A DNA stretch of 64,000 nt from Jannaschia faecimaris (GTDB lineage: Bacteria > Pseudomonadota > Alphaproteobacteria > Rhodobacterales > Rhodobacteraceae), in contig NZ_FNPX01000009.1 in NCBI RefSeq assembly GCF_900107415.1, positions 1 through 64,000 of the forward strand, given 5' to 3'. Below, in pieces: positions 40,566 through 49,469 of this stretch. Made by a program: the position numbers and the translations under genes. The first letter of the stretch is position 1. Every line of letters starts with the position of its first letter. Below the pieces are notes generated by a model, which was not told the origin of the DNA, searched no databases, and saw only the letters and a list, made by a program, of their open reading frames with translations.

Positions 40566-41822
40566 TCAGGCGGCGGGCGCATCCGCGGCAGCATCTTCGG
40601 CGGCAGGTTCGTGCAACACGGTCTCGACCGTTGCCCCGATTTCCAGCGTTCGGTGAACAGGACAGCGATCAGCGATTTCCAGAAGGCGCGTCCGCTGCGC
40701 ATCGTCGAGCGGCCCCTTCAGCCAGATTTCCCGGCGAAATCTGTCGATCCGCTCCCCGCCTGCAGAGGGGGCGTCCTGCGCGTGCATCCGGCCATGGGTC
40801 ACGTCGACCGAAACCCCTTGGAGCGGCCAGCTCTTGCGCTGTGCGTACATCCGCAGTGTCATAGATGTGCAGGCACCCAGAGATGCGGCCATCAATTGAT
40901 AGGGCGACATGCCGCGGTCAGTGCCGCCGTAGGCCGCCGGTTCATCGGCCTTGATGTGGTGCTTGCCGCCCGAGGCGACGATGTCCTGCGCAAATCCGTC
41001 GGTGGCAACTTCGGTCACGCGGGTCACGCCTTCGGGCGCGCCAATGGGAGGTGCCGCGCGGCGCAGGTCCAGGTATCGCGTCGCCCAGGCCGCAATGACA
41101 TCGGCGGCATATTCGGCGTCGGCGGCGCGAGTGATCAGGTGATCGGCATCGTCCAGTGTCACAAAGCTCTTGGGGTGTTTCGCGGCCATGAAGATGCGTG
41201 CCGCGCTGTCGATGCTGACGGTTTCGTCGCGCGGCGCGTGCAGGACCAGCAGGGCGGGTTTCAGCGTGGCGATCGCCTGTTCGAGGTTCACGCCCGAGAT
41301 ATCATCGACGAAGCCCTGGCCGATGCGCAGTTTGCGCCCGCCGAGTTCGACTTCCCCCACGCCGTCCCGCGCGATGGTGTCCAACGCGCCTGCGAAGTGT
41401 CGCGTGACGTTCCCCGGCTCAAAAGGCGCGCCGATGGTGGCCACCGCTTTGACCGACGGAATCTCATGGGCCGCGCGCAGTACCGCCGCACCGCCAAGCG
41501 AATGACCGATCAGCAGGTCCACATCCATTCCGCGCGCATCCAGCGCTGCGGCGGCCGCCACCAAGTCAGAGATATTGGTGGAAAAAGAGGTGTTCTCGAA
41601 CTCCCCCTTCGAGTGGCCGAGACCGGTGAAATCGAAGCGCAGGACGGCGATTCCCATGTCCGCAAGCCGCGTCGCGATCCGGCGGGCGGCGGGGATGTCC
41701 TTGCCGCAGGTAAAGCAATGCGCCATCAGCGCGGTCGACAGGGGCGCGCCGTCGGGCAGGTCGAGACGTGCGCTCAATTCGACTCCGTCATGGCCTTCGA
41801 AGGTGAATAGTTCGGTTCGCAT
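40566..41822 (-). CDS. alpha/beta hydrolase-OsmC fusion protein
   Basis: 418-residue bifunctional protein. Residues 1-255 form an alpha/beta hydrolase with the nucleophile elbow GHSLGG (S108), oxyanion region AHCFTCGKD, LVLHAPRDETVS and the late His in LDDADHLITR. Residues about 275-405 form an OsmC-type domain with SPYQLMAASLGACTSMTLRMYA and DRCPVHRTLE, carrying the two peroxidatic-type cysteines. The tail is Ala/Glu-rich. This fusion is a known family; it may join ester or lactone hydrolysis with hydroperoxide reduction, but the substrate is unknown. It is convergent with the hybrid kinase gene, with only three bases between stops. Confidence 0.9.
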   Translation of the reverse strand: MRTELFTFEGHDGVELSARLDLPDGAPLSTALMAHCFTCGKDIPAARRIATRLADMGIAVLRFDFTGLGHSKGEFENTSFSTNISDLVAAAAALDARGMDVDLLIGHSLGGAAVLRAAHEIPSVKAVATIGAPFEPGNVTRHFAGALDTIARDGVGEVELGGRKLRIGQGFVDDISGVNLEQAIATLKPALLVLHAPRDETVSIDSAARIFMAAKHPKSFVTLDDADHLITRAADAEYAADVIAAWATRYLDLRRAAPPIGAPEGVTRVTEVATDGFAQDIVASGGKHHIKADEPAAYGGTDRGMSPYQLMAASLGACTSMTLRMYAQRKSWPLQGVSVDVTHGRMHAQDAPSAGGERIDRFRREIWLKGPLDDAQRTRLLEIADRCPVHRTLEIGATVETVLHEPAAEDAAADAPAA

Positions 41823-42267
41823 CAGGCTTGGTCCTTTGGTTCATCCGACAATGGGCACCTGCCTCCCACAAACGCAACGCCGGAGCTTCCATTGTAACGG
41901 TCGTGTGACCCCGCGCGAGGATTCCTAACACCGATGTCTGTTCCACTGATGTCGTAACCCCGTCTCCGCAGCGGTCTAGACAACAGATGGAACTGAAGGA
42001 ATTTGCAAAACAAGCGGCTGTTTATCCGCGCCTTGGCCGGTTGCGGCCCGTCCGTTCAAGAGAATAGGCGCGACTTCGACAGCCAAGACAACGGGGTATC
42101 ATCATGGGGGCGATACGTACGAGTGCGTCAGTTCATTCGAACCCGAAAGACCCTCGGCAAAAACGAGGTGCAACTGATCCGATCACCGCCACCCCCGGTC
42201 GAAAACCGTCACGGCGAATGTGTCGGCAACAACCGCCCCGGCACCGCGCGGACGCGGTGCGAACCGG
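41823..42267. other. 445-base gap between the hydrolase-OsmC gene and gltX
   Basis: This gap between two minus-strand genes must hold the hydrolase promoter and the gltX 3' end. A perfect 8-bp hairpin, GCACCGCG-CGGA-CGCGGTGC, lies at 42241-42260 just after the gltX stop but has no good T-run. A 99-codon plus-strand frame starting at TTG 42003 runs to 42302 and overlaps the end of gltX; its composition is only partly coding-like and I do not call it. No tRNA or other RNA gene is recognised. Confidence 0.45.
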
Positions 42268-43599
42268 TCACACCCGGGGGCTTTGCCGCAACAAGGGCAT
42301 GAGGTCGCCCATGCCGGGGCCGGTGCTGCGCCCTGTTAGTGCCAGGCGCAGCGGCTTGAACAATGCCGCCCCCTTGCGCCCCGTGGCATCCTTGACGGCG
42401 GCGGTCCACTCGCCCCAGGTGGCATCGGTCCAAGGTTGCGCGGGCAGCAGCGTCAGCGCCTCAGCGACGAAGGCGCGATCATCTTCGGGGATATCGGGCG
42501 TCGCACCGTTTTGCATCAGCTCCCACCAGCCGGCCATTTCCGCGCGGGTCGCGATGTTCTCTCGCACGACGGTCCAGAAGGCGTCGCGCTGGTCTGCAGG
42601 TACGCCTAGGACCGCGACCTCGTTATCCACCGCCGAGAGGGGGAGGGTGGAAAGGTAGTTGGCGGTCAGCGGCTTCAGGTCGTCCACGTTGAATTTCGTT
42701 GGGGCCACGCCGAAGGCATCCAAGTCAAAGTTAGCGACCACTTCGTCCAGCGTGGTGCGCAATTCGATCGGCTGCGAAGACCCCAACCGCGCCATCATCG
42801 ACACCAGGGCCATCGGCTCGATCCCGGCGGCGCGCAGATCGCGGATCGACAGCGTTCCCAGACGTTTGGACAGTGCCTCGCCATGCGGGCCGGTCAGCAG
42901 CGAGTGGTGCGCGAAGCTGGGGGCGGTGCCGCCCAAGGCCTCGATGATCTGGATCTGCGTGGCGGTGTTGGTCACGTGGTCCGACCCCCGTACAACATGC
43001 GTCACGCCCATCTCGGTGTCGTCGACGACGCTGGCGATTGTATAAAGCACCTGGCCGTCGCCCCGGATCAGTACCGGATCGGAGACCGAAGCCGCGTCAA
43101 TGGAAAGCGGGCCGAGGATGCCGTCGGTCCATTCGATCCGGTTCTGGTTCAGCTTGAACCGCCAGTGGCCGCCGCGTTCCGCACGCAGGCGGTCCTTGTC
43201 CGCCTCCGACAGGTTGAGCGCGGCGCGGTCGTACACTGGCGGCTTGCCCATGTTGAGCTGCTTCTTGCGCTTGAGGTCCAGCTCGGTCGGGGTCTCGAAC
43301 GCCTCGTAGAGCCGACCGCTTGCCCGCAATTCGTCCGCGGCGGCGGCGTAACGGTCCAGGCGCAGCGACTGACGCTCCTCCCGGTCCCAGGTCAGACCGA
43401 GCCATTCCAGATCCTCGCGGATGCCGTCGGCGTATTCCTCGGTCGAACGCTCGGGGTCGGTGTCGTCCAGCCGCAGGATGAACGTGCCGCTTGCCTTGCG
43501 CGCAATGGCCCAGTTCAGCACGGCCGTGCGCAGGTTGCCGACGTGAATCCGGCCGGTGGGCGAGGGGGCGAAGCGGGTGACGGTATTCGTGTCGGGCAT
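42268..43599 (-). CDS. gltX: glutamyl-tRNA synthetase
   Basis: 443-residue class I aminoacyl-tRNA synthetase charging tRNA(Glu). The class signatures are RFAPSPTGRIHVGNLRTAVLNW, where the usual HIGH-type sequence is HVGN, and ALSKRLG, the KMSKS equivalent. DDTDPERSTEEYADGI and GSDHVTNTATQIQIIEAL are also diagnostic. The length, shorter than the 470-residue enzymes, and the SKR form match the second GluRS type that many alphaproteobacteria carry in addition to a longer copy. Whether it charges tRNA(Gln) for the amidotransferase route cannot be told from sequence. Start 43599 (MPDTNTVTRFAPSP) is standard and an AAGGAG site lies upstream. Confidence 0.95.
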   Translation of the reverse strand: MPDTNTVTRFAPSPTGRIHVGNLRTAVLNWAIARKASGTFILRLDDTDPERSTEEYADGIREDLEWLGLTWDREERQSLRLDRYAAAADELRASGRLYEAFETPTELDLKRKKQLNMGKPPVYDRAALNLSEADKDRLRAERGGHWRFKLNQNRIEWTDGILGPLSIDAASVSDPVLIRGDGQVLYTIASVVDDTEMGVTHVVRGSDHVTNTATQIQIIEALGGTAPSFAHHSLLTGPHGEALSKRLGTLSIRDLRAAGIEPMALVSMMARLGSSQPIELRTTLDEVVANFDLDAFGVAPTKFNVDDLKPLTANYLSTLPLSAVDNEVAVLGVPADQRDAFWTVVRENIATRAEMAGWWELMQNGATPDIPEDDRAFVAEALTLLPAQPWTDATWGEWTAAVKDATGRKGAALFKPLRLALTGRSTGPGMGDLMPLLRQSPRV

Positions 43600-43773
43600 G
43601 GAAGGCTCCTTTGAGGCGCATCTGCCATTGACGCAGGGGGGCTGTCTAGTAGCGAGCCGGCTGTGCGTTTTGGCAGGGGGGCCGCGCGCAGGCGCAGAGT
43701 TGGGGTGGCCGGAATGTGTCGACCGGCGAGAGCCGTGCGCTATCTGCCTGAAATATCAACAGAGGAGTTCGCC

Positions 43774-44700
43774 ATGACCAACCTGACGCGCCGTGCCGCC
43801 CTGACCGCCGCCGCCGCCATTCCGGCCGCCGCCGCCTTTGGCACCGGCCCTGCCCATGCCGCCGCCCACGCGGCCTCCGGCCCGACCCAGCCGCGCGCTC
43901 GTGGCATCACGCTTGGCGACATGACCGTCACCGCACTGCTGGCCGGAACGGTGTCCCGCGACGGCGATCAGCAGGGGACCTTCGGCATGAACGTCGATGC
44001 GAAGACCTTTGCCACGGCCAGCGCCGAGGCGATGATCCCCACCGACGCCTCGCAGTTCTTCTTTACCCCGACGCTGGTCGAAGCCGGCGGCGCGACGATC
44101 CTGTTCGATACCGGACTGAACCCCGCGGGTATCACCGAAGCACTGGCCGCCGCGGGCAAGGCACCGGCGGACATCACCCATGTCATCATCACACATATGC
44201 ATGGTGACCACATCGGTGGCTTGGTGACTGACGGCGCACCGACCTTCGCCAACGCCCAGCACGTCACCGGGCAGGCCGAGTTCGACTACTGGTCGGCCAA
44301 CGCGAACGACGGCTTCAACGCGAACGTAGCACCGCTGGCCGAGCAATTCTCGATCATTGGCGACGGTGCAGACGTGGCCCCCGGCATTACCTCGCAGGCG
44401 ATGTTCGGCCACACGCCCGGCATGATGGGGTACATGCTTTCGTCAGGTGATAAGTCGATGCTGATCACGGCAGACATGACCAACCACTACATCTGGTCGC
44501 TGGCCCATCCCGACTGGGAAGTCCGTTTCGACATGGATAAGGAGGCGGCCGCAGCCACGCGCCGCCGTGTCTTGGGCATGTTGGCCGCTGAAAAGATGCC
44601 GATGCTCGGCTATCACATGCCGTTCCCGGCCATGGGCTTCGTAGACACGCGCGAAGATGGGTTTCGTTGGGTGCCCGAAAGCTACCAGCTGATGATCTGA
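43774..44700 (+). CDS. exported metallo-beta-lactamase-fold hydrolase (Tat-type signal)
   Basis: 308-residue protein with a twin-arginine-like leader, NLTRRAALTAAAAIPAAAAFG, ending in an AHA-AAHA region, so it is probably folded before export. The metallo-beta-lactamase core shows THMHGDHIGG (HxHxDH) near residue 137, the later FGHTPGMMGYML His, and DMTNHY Asp. LLFDTGL-like sequence (ILFDTGLNPAG) precedes it. Family members include lactonases and other esterases; the specific substrate is unknown. GAGGAG lies eight bases before ATG 43774. Copy E of the dispersed repeat and a strong terminator follow. Confidence 0.88.
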   Translation: MTNLTRRAALTAAAAIPAAAAFGTGPAHAAAHAASGPTQPRARGITLGDMTVTALLAGTVSRDGDQQGTFGMNVDAKTFATASAEAMIPTDASQFFFTPTLVEAGGATILFDTGLNPAGITEALAAAGKAPADITHVIITHMHGDHIGGLVTDGAPTFANAQHVTGQAEFDYWSANANDGFNANVAPLAEQFSIIGDGADVAPGITSQAMFGHTPGMMGYMLSSGDKSMLITADMTNHYIWSLAHPDWEVRFDMDKEAAAATRRRVLGMLAAEKMPMLGYHMPFPAMGFVDTREDGFRWVPESYQLMI

Positions 44701-44710
44701 ACCCGGATAC

Positions 44711-44759
44711 GTGGGGGCGCTGCCCCCACACCCCAAGGAGTATTTTTGAGACAGAGAAG
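44711..44759 (+). repeat. dispersed 3'-end repeat, copy E
   Basis: GTGGGGGCGCTGCCCCCAC hairpin, then ACCCCAAGGAGTATTTTTG and the purine-rich tail AGACAGAGAAG. It begins ten bases after the metallo-beta-lactamase gene stop, and its tail runs directly into a rho-independent terminator. Confidence 0.8.
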
Positions 44760-44780
44760 GGGCGATACGTCGCCCCTTTT
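44757..44780 (+). terminator. rho-independent terminator after the metallo-beta-lactamase gene
   Basis: AAGGGGCGA and TCGCCCCTT arms around TACG, followed by TT and G. The perfect 9-bp stem lies directly after repeat copy E. Confidence 0.85.
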
Positions 44781-44891
44781 GCATTGGATTTAGACCATGC
44801 TCTTTCGGTCAGCACTGATCGGCGGGGTTGCATCCCGGTAGGGTGGGGGCCAATCAGGGGAACCGTTCTTCTGCCCGGAGGTTCCCCGCTG

Positions 44892-45290
44892 ATGTCCCGA
44901 TCGACCGAAATGCGCGATGCTGCGCTTTCCGTGCGTGAAAATGCCCATGCGCCCTATTCCAACTTCAAGGTTGGGGCCGCGATCCGCGCCACGTCGGGGA
45001 CAGTCTACGGCGGATGCAACGTGGAGAATGTCGCGTACCCCGAAGGGACCTGTGCCGAAGCCGGTGCCATCGCGGCCATGGTTGCGGCCGGCGAGACGCG
45101 CCTGACCGAAGTTTATGTCGTAGCGGATTCCCCGGAGCCGGTGCCCTGTTGCGGTGGCTGTCGCCAGAAACTGGCCGAATTCGGCGCGGGTGACGTGCCG
45201 GTGACGTTGGCGACCGTGGGCGGGGCGGAAAAGGCGACTACGATTGCAAAGATGCTGCCCGGTGCATTTGACGCGGGGTTCATGGCTTGA
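44892..45290 (+). CDS. cdd: cytidine deaminase
   Basis: 132-residue homotetrameric zinc enzyme converting cytidine or deoxycytidine to uridine or deoxyuridine. The zinc and catalytic motifs are TCAEAGAIAAM (Cys-Ala-Glu) near residue 56 and VPCCGGCRQ near 88. The substrate-binding APYSNFKVGAA near residue 20 is also conserved. ATG 44892 follows GGAGG by ten bases. It is the first gene of the nucleoside salvage operon and overlaps deoA by four bases (TTGA). Confidence 0.94.
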   Translation: MSRSTEMRDAALSVRENAHAPYSNFKVGAAIRATSGTVYGGCNVENVAYPEGTCAEAGAIAAMVAAGETRLTEVYVVADSPEPVPCCGGCRQKLAEFGAGDVPVTLATVGGAEKATTIAKMLPGAFDAGFMA

Positions 45291-46603
45291 TCACCCCCCG
45301 GGATACGTTGGGCGCGTTGCGCCGGGGCGAGGTGCTGACGCCTGATGCCCTCATTGACTTCGCCGAAGGTCTGGCCGCGGGCGACGTGTCGGACGCGCAG
45401 GCGGGGGCATTTGCGATGGGCGTCTGCCGGTGCCCGCTGACGCCCGAGGGGCGAGCCGTACTGACCCGTGCGATGCGCGACGGAGGTGACGTGCTGCATT
45501 GGGACCTGCCCGGCCCGGTGGTCGACAAGCATTCGACCGGGGGCGTCGGCGACTGCGTATCGCTGGTCCTGGCACCCGCGTTGGCCGCCTGCGGGGCCTA
45601 TGTACCGATGATCTCGGGGCGGGGGTTGGGACACACGGGGGGAACGCTCGACAAATTGTCGGCCATTCCCGGCTTCCGGACGGAAATGCAGTCAGACGAG
45701 TTGCAGGACATCGTGCGGCGCGTCGGCTGTGCCATCGTGGGGGCCACCGGCGACATCGCTCCGGCCGACCGACGCCTGTATGCGGTGCGTGACGTGACCG
45801 GGACGGTGGAAAGTCTGGATCTGATCGTGGCGTCCATCCTGTCGAAGAAGCTGGCCGAGGGGCTGGAGGCACTGGTGCTGGACGTCAAGACCGGATCCGG
45901 CGCGTTGATGGCCGATCCGGCGGCGGCGCGGGCATTGGCGCGGGCTTTGGTGGAAACGGGGCAGGCCAACGGCGTGATGACATCGGCCATCGTGACCGAC
46001 ATGTCGCAACCGGCCGCCACTTCGGCAGGCAATGCGCTGGAGGTGATCGCGGCGATGGAGGCCCTGACCGAGCCGGGAACGCGACGGTCGACGCGTCTGA
46101 TTGCCTTGACCAAGGCGCTGGGTGGTGAGGCGTTGGCGTTAGGCGGGCTGGCCGCCGACGCCGCCGAAGGGGCCGCCCGCATCGGCGAGGCATTGACGTC
46201 CGGGGCCGCCGCTGAGGTTTTTGGGCGTATGGTACATGCGCAGGGCGGACCCAGCGATTTTCCCGAACGGTGGCGCGACCGCCTGCCCGCCGCCCCGGTC
46301 GTTGCCGAGTTGCGCGCTGACCAACCGGGCGTCGTTGCGCAGATCGACACGCGGGAACTGGGCGAGATCGTGGTCGATCTGGGCGGTGGACGGCGGCGGG
46401 AGGATGATCGCATCGACGTGGCCGTCGGCATCAGCCACCTTGCGCAGCTGGGGGCTGTCGTGACCGAGGGGCAGCCGCTCGCTCGTGTTCACGCCGCCGA
46501 CAGCGATGACGCGGCCGAGGCTGCCGAACGTGTGGCCCTGGCGATTACGATGGAGGGGGGCGCGGTGACGCCGCCGCAACTGGTGCAGGAGACAATCAGA
46601 TGA
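45287..46603 (+). CDS. deoA: thymidine phosphorylase
   Basis: 438-residue phosphorylase releasing thymine and deoxyribose-1-phosphate from thymidine. The signature is SGRGLGHTGGTLDKLSAIPGF near 102-122, and the phosphate-binding DKHSTGGVGD near 78-87. The C-terminal domain has the expected lysine-poor alpha/beta part. The start is TTG 45287, overlapping the cdd stop; no ATG lies near the conserved N-terminus (ITPRDTLGALRRGEVLT), so a TTG start with translational coupling is the best reading. Confidence 0.92.
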   Translation: MITPRDTLGALRRGEVLTPDALIDFAEGLAAGDVSDAQAGAFAMGVCRCPLTPEGRAVLTRAMRDGGDVLHWDLPGPVVDKHSTGGVGDCVSLVLAPALAACGAYVPMISGRGLGHTGGTLDKLSAIPGFRTEMQSDELQDIVRRVGCAIVGATGDIAPADRRLYAVRDVTGTVESLDLIVASILSKKLAEGLEALVLDVKTGSGALMADPAAARALARALVETGQANGVMTSAIVTDMSQPAATSAGNALEVIAAMEALTEPGTRRSTRLIALTKALGGEALALGGLAADAAEGAARIGEALTSGAAAEVFGRMVHAQGGPSDFPERWRDRLPAAPVVAELRADQPGVVAQIDTRELGEIVVDLGGGRRREDDRIDVAVGISHLAQLGAVVTEGQPLARVHAADSDDAAEAAERVALAITMEGGAVTPPQLVQETIR

Positions 46604-46613
46604 GGGAAGGCAA

Positions 46614-47789
46614 ATGAGCCGGGCATTCCTGGTGGTCATGGACTCTGTCGGCTGTGGCGGGGCCCCTGATGCTGCGAATTTTGGCGATGCAGGCGCAAAC
46701 ACGCTTTCACATATCGGACAATACTGCGCCGAAATTCGCCCGAATGGCGCTATAAAATTGCCTAATCTAGATTATTTGGGCCTTGGCGCTGCAACCCGCT
46801 TGGCATCGGGCGATCCCACGCCCGGACTGACGGCAGAGCCGCACGGCCTATGGGGGGCGGCAACGGAAGTGTCGAACGGTAAAGACACGCCGTCCGGCCA
46901 CTGGGAGTTGGCGGGCCTGCCGGTGCCCTTCGATTGGTATTATTTCCCACAAACCGATCCCTGTTTCCCGCCGGACCTGGTGGAGGAGGTGAAGCGGCTT
47001 GCAGGCACCGACGGCATTCTGGGCAATCGCCATTCCAGCGGAACGCTGATCATCGAGCAGGAAGCGGAGGCGCATATCCGAACAGGCTGGCCCATATGCT
47101 ACACCTCGGTGGACAGCGTTTTTCAGATCGCCGCGCATGAAGTGCATTTCGGATTGGACCGCCTGATCGACCTTTGCGCCGCGCTGGCTCCGACGTTGCA
47201 CGAAATAAAGGTTGGCCGCGTTATCGCGCGCCCCTTCATCGGCGAGGGTCCATGGGAGCGGACGGCGAACCGTCGGGATTTCGCAATCATGCCGCCCAGC
47301 GACACCCTTTGTGACGTGGTTCAACGGGCCGGTCGCCGGGTTCACGCCATTGGCAAGATCGGGGATATCTTTTCCATGCGTGGTATCGACACCAAGGTGA
47401 AGGGTAAGGATGCGAAGTTGATGGTCGACTTGGCGGACGCCGTGCGCAACATGCCGGACGGCAGCCTGACATTCGCCAACTTCGTCGAATTCGACAGCGT
47501 CTATGGCCATCGCCGCGATCCTGAGGGCTATGCCGCGCATCTGGAGTGGTTCGACGCTTGCCTGCCGGAGATTCTGGACGCCCTGCGCCCTGATGACATC
47601 ATGATCTTCACCGCCGATCACGGCAACGACCCGACATGGCGCGGGACTGACCATACGCGCGAACGCGTTCCGGTGCTGGTGGCGGGCAAGACGGGAGAGG
47701 CGGGACTGATTGCCTTCGCCGATGTCGCGGCCACCATTTGCGACCACTTGGACGTGCCGGCGGTCGGGCCGGGGTCTAGCTTTCTATGA
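46614..47789 (+). CDS. deoB: phosphopentomutase
   Basis: 391-residue alkaline-phosphatase-superfamily enzyme interconverting (deoxy)ribose-1-phosphate and 5-phosphate. The metal-binding core is VVMDSVGCGGAPDA near residue 6 and IFTADHGNDPTWRGTDHTRERVP near 325-347. The N-terminal NTLSHIG and KDTPSGHWELAG are also conserved. GGGAAGG precedes the ATG. It overlaps the adenosine deaminase gene by four bases. The 5' portion around 46740-46800 is a little richer in A/T than the rest. Confidence 0.94.
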   Translation: MSRAFLVVMDSVGCGGAPDAANFGDAGANTLSHIGQYCAEIRPNGAIKLPNLDYLGLGAATRLASGDPTPGLTAEPHGLWGAATEVSNGKDTPSGHWELAGLPVPFDWYYFPQTDPCFPPDLVEEVKRLAGTDGILGNRHSSGTLIIEQEAEAHIRTGWPICYTSVDSVFQIAAHEVHFGLDRLIDLCAALAPTLHEIKVGRVIARPFIGEGPWERTANRRDFAIMPPSDTLCDVVQRAGRRVHAIGKIGDIFSMRGIDTKVKGKDAKLMVDLADAVRNMPDGSLTFANFVEFDSVYGHRRDPEGYAAHLEWFDACLPEILDALRPDDIMIFTADHGNDPTWRGTDHTRERVPVLVAGKTGEAGLIAFADVAATICDHLDVPAVGPGSSFL

Positions 47790-48754
47790 TTCATGACCCG
47801 AAACTTGAACTGCACCTGCACCTTGAGGGCGCAGCGCCGCCGGCGTTCATACGCCAACTGGGCGACGAGAAGGGCATCCGGCTGGATGGTGTGTTTGATT
47901 CAGATGGGGCTTATTCTTACAGTGATTTTAAAGGCTTTCTTGATGTCTACGAGGCGGCGACGCGGGTCCTGCAATCGCCCGAGGACTTTGCTCGCCTGAC
48001 GACTTCAGTGCTGGAGCAATCGCGCGAACAGGGCGTGATCTATACCGAGGTCTTCATCAGCCCCGATTTCTGCGGCGGTCGCGATCTTGGTGCCTGGCGC
48101 GACTACCTCGCCGCTATTCAGGAGGCCGCCGCGGCGGTCGACGGGATCGAGATGCGCGGCGTCGTCACCTGCATCCGCCATTTCGGCCCTGATGCGGCGC
48201 GCGAGACCGCCAAATGCGCGGTGGAAACGGCCGGCGATTTCATCACGGGCTTTGGCATGGGCGGAAATGAGGGGCTGTATCGTGCCGCCGACTTTGCCCC
48301 CGCCTTTGCGATGGCGGGCGAGGCGGGGCTAGGCCTGACGTCGCACGCGGGTGAATTCGGCGGACCTGCCTCTGTTCGTGAAACGCTTGACCATCTGAAC
48401 GTGAGCCGCGTTGGCCACGGTGTGCGGGCAATCGAGGATGTGGATTTGATGCGCCGCCTGGCCGATGAAGGCGTGCACCTGGAAGTATGCCCAGGGTCGA
48501 ATGTCGTGCTGGGCGTTTACGCGAATATCGACGCACACCCTATTGATATAATAATGAAAACAGGTGTGCCTATCTGCGTGTCGACGGACGATCCGCCGTT
48601 CTTTCACACCACGCTGCCGCAGGAATACGCGGCGCTGAACCGGGCGTTCGGCTGGGACGCCGGGCAGTTCCGAAAGATAAATCGAATGGCCGCGGAGGCC
48701 GCGTTTTGCGACGCGGCAACCCGCGCCGACATCATCAGACAATTGGAGGCCTGA
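47786..48754 (+). CDS. add: adenosine deaminase
   Basis: 322-residue zinc amidohydrolase producing inosine. Metal ligands are in [15 protein letters not shown] near residue 5, [15 protein letters not shown] near 183-197 with catalytic Glu, and [12 protein letters not shown] near 266. [12 protein letters not shown] is also typical. Some related enzymes act on adenine instead; the length and the salvage operon favour adenosine. It lies between deoB and upp with a one-base gap to upp. Confidence 0.92.
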   Translation: MIHDPKLELHLHLEGAAPPAFIRQLGDEKGIRLDGVFDSDGAYSYSDFKGFLDVYEAATRVLQSPEDFARLTTSVLEQSREQGVIYTEVFISPDFCGGRDLGAWRDYLAAIQEAAAAVDGIEMRGVVTCIRHFGPDAARETAKCAVETAGDFITGFGMGGNEGLYRAADFAPAFAMAGEAGLGLTSHAGEFGGPASVRETLDHLNVSRVGHGVRAIEDVDLMRRLADEGVHLEVCPGSNVVLGVYANIDAHPIDIIMKTGVPICVSTDDPPFFHTTLPQEYAALNRAFGWDAGQFRKINRMAAEAAFCDAATRADIIRQLEA

Positions 48755-48755
48755 A

Positions 48756-49385
48756 ATGGACCACCTGACCCACGTTAAACACCCACTGGTGCAGCATAAG
48801 CTCAGCCTGATGCGCGACCGCGATACTTCGACTGCCGTGTTTCGGCAATTGTTGCGGGAAATCAGTCAACTGCTGGCATACGAGGTGACGCGCGAATTGC
48901 CGATGACGACGCGACGGATCGAGACGCCGCTGCAAGCGATGGACGCGCCCGTCTTGGCGGGGCGCAAGCTGGCGCTGGTGTCGATCCTGCGCGCGGGGAA
49001 CGGGTTGCTGGACGGAATTCTGGAACTTGTACCGTCGGCTCGCGTCGGATTCGTCGGTTTGTATCGCGATGAGGAAACGCTCAAGCCGGTGCAGTACTAT
49101 TTCAAGGTGCCGGATCAATTGGACGAGCGTCTGGTGATCGCAGTTGATCCAATGCTGGCCACGGGTAATTCGTCGGTTGCTGCGATTGATCTTCTCAAGG
49201 AGAAGGGCGCGAAGGACATCCGGTTTCTGTGCCTTCTGGCCGCACCGGAGGGTATCGCCCGGATGAAAGAGGCGCATCCCGATGTGCCGATCGTCACGGC
49301 CGCAGTGGATGAGAAGCTGAACGATCTGGGATATATCGTGCCGGGACTAGGGGATGCGGGAGACCGCATGTTCGGCACGAAATAA
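48756..49385 (+). CDS. upp: uracil phosphoribosyltransferase
   Basis: 209-residue enzyme making UMP from uracil and PRPP. The PRPP motif is [19 protein letters not shown] near 127-145. Uracil-binding residues are in the C-terminal [18 protein letters not shown]. The start region [13 protein letters not shown] and the flexible loop RIETPLQ are conserved. It is the last gene of the cdd-deoA-deoB-add-upp operon. No clear terminator is visible in the 84 bases after it. Confidence 0.95.
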   Translation: MDHLTHVKHPLVQHKLSLMRDRDTSTAVFRQLLREISQLLAYEVTRELPMTTRRIETPLQAMDAPVLAGRKLALVSILRAGNGLLDGILELVPSARVGFVGLYRDEETLKPVQYYFKVPDQLDERLVIAVDPMLATGNSSVAAIDLLKEKGAKDIRFLCLLAAPEGIARMKEAHPDVPIVTAAVDEKLNDLGYIVPGLGDAGDRMFGTK

Positions 49386-49469
49386 GGTATATCGAGCCGA
49401 TCAATCGCTTTACTTGGTAACGGGCCGTAGGCAAGGTCGTTGGTATTATTTCGATGACCGGGGGGCCAA

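Noticed and set aside
42110-42150. TTCGAACCC resembling a tRNA T-loop on the opposite strand
   Set aside because: The flanking arms do not pair and no acceptor or anticodon arm can be drawn.
42003-42302. 99-codon plus-strand frame in the gap before gltX
   Set aside because: Only a TTG start, partly coding-like composition, and it overlaps the 3' end of gltX on the opposite strand; not enough to call a gene.
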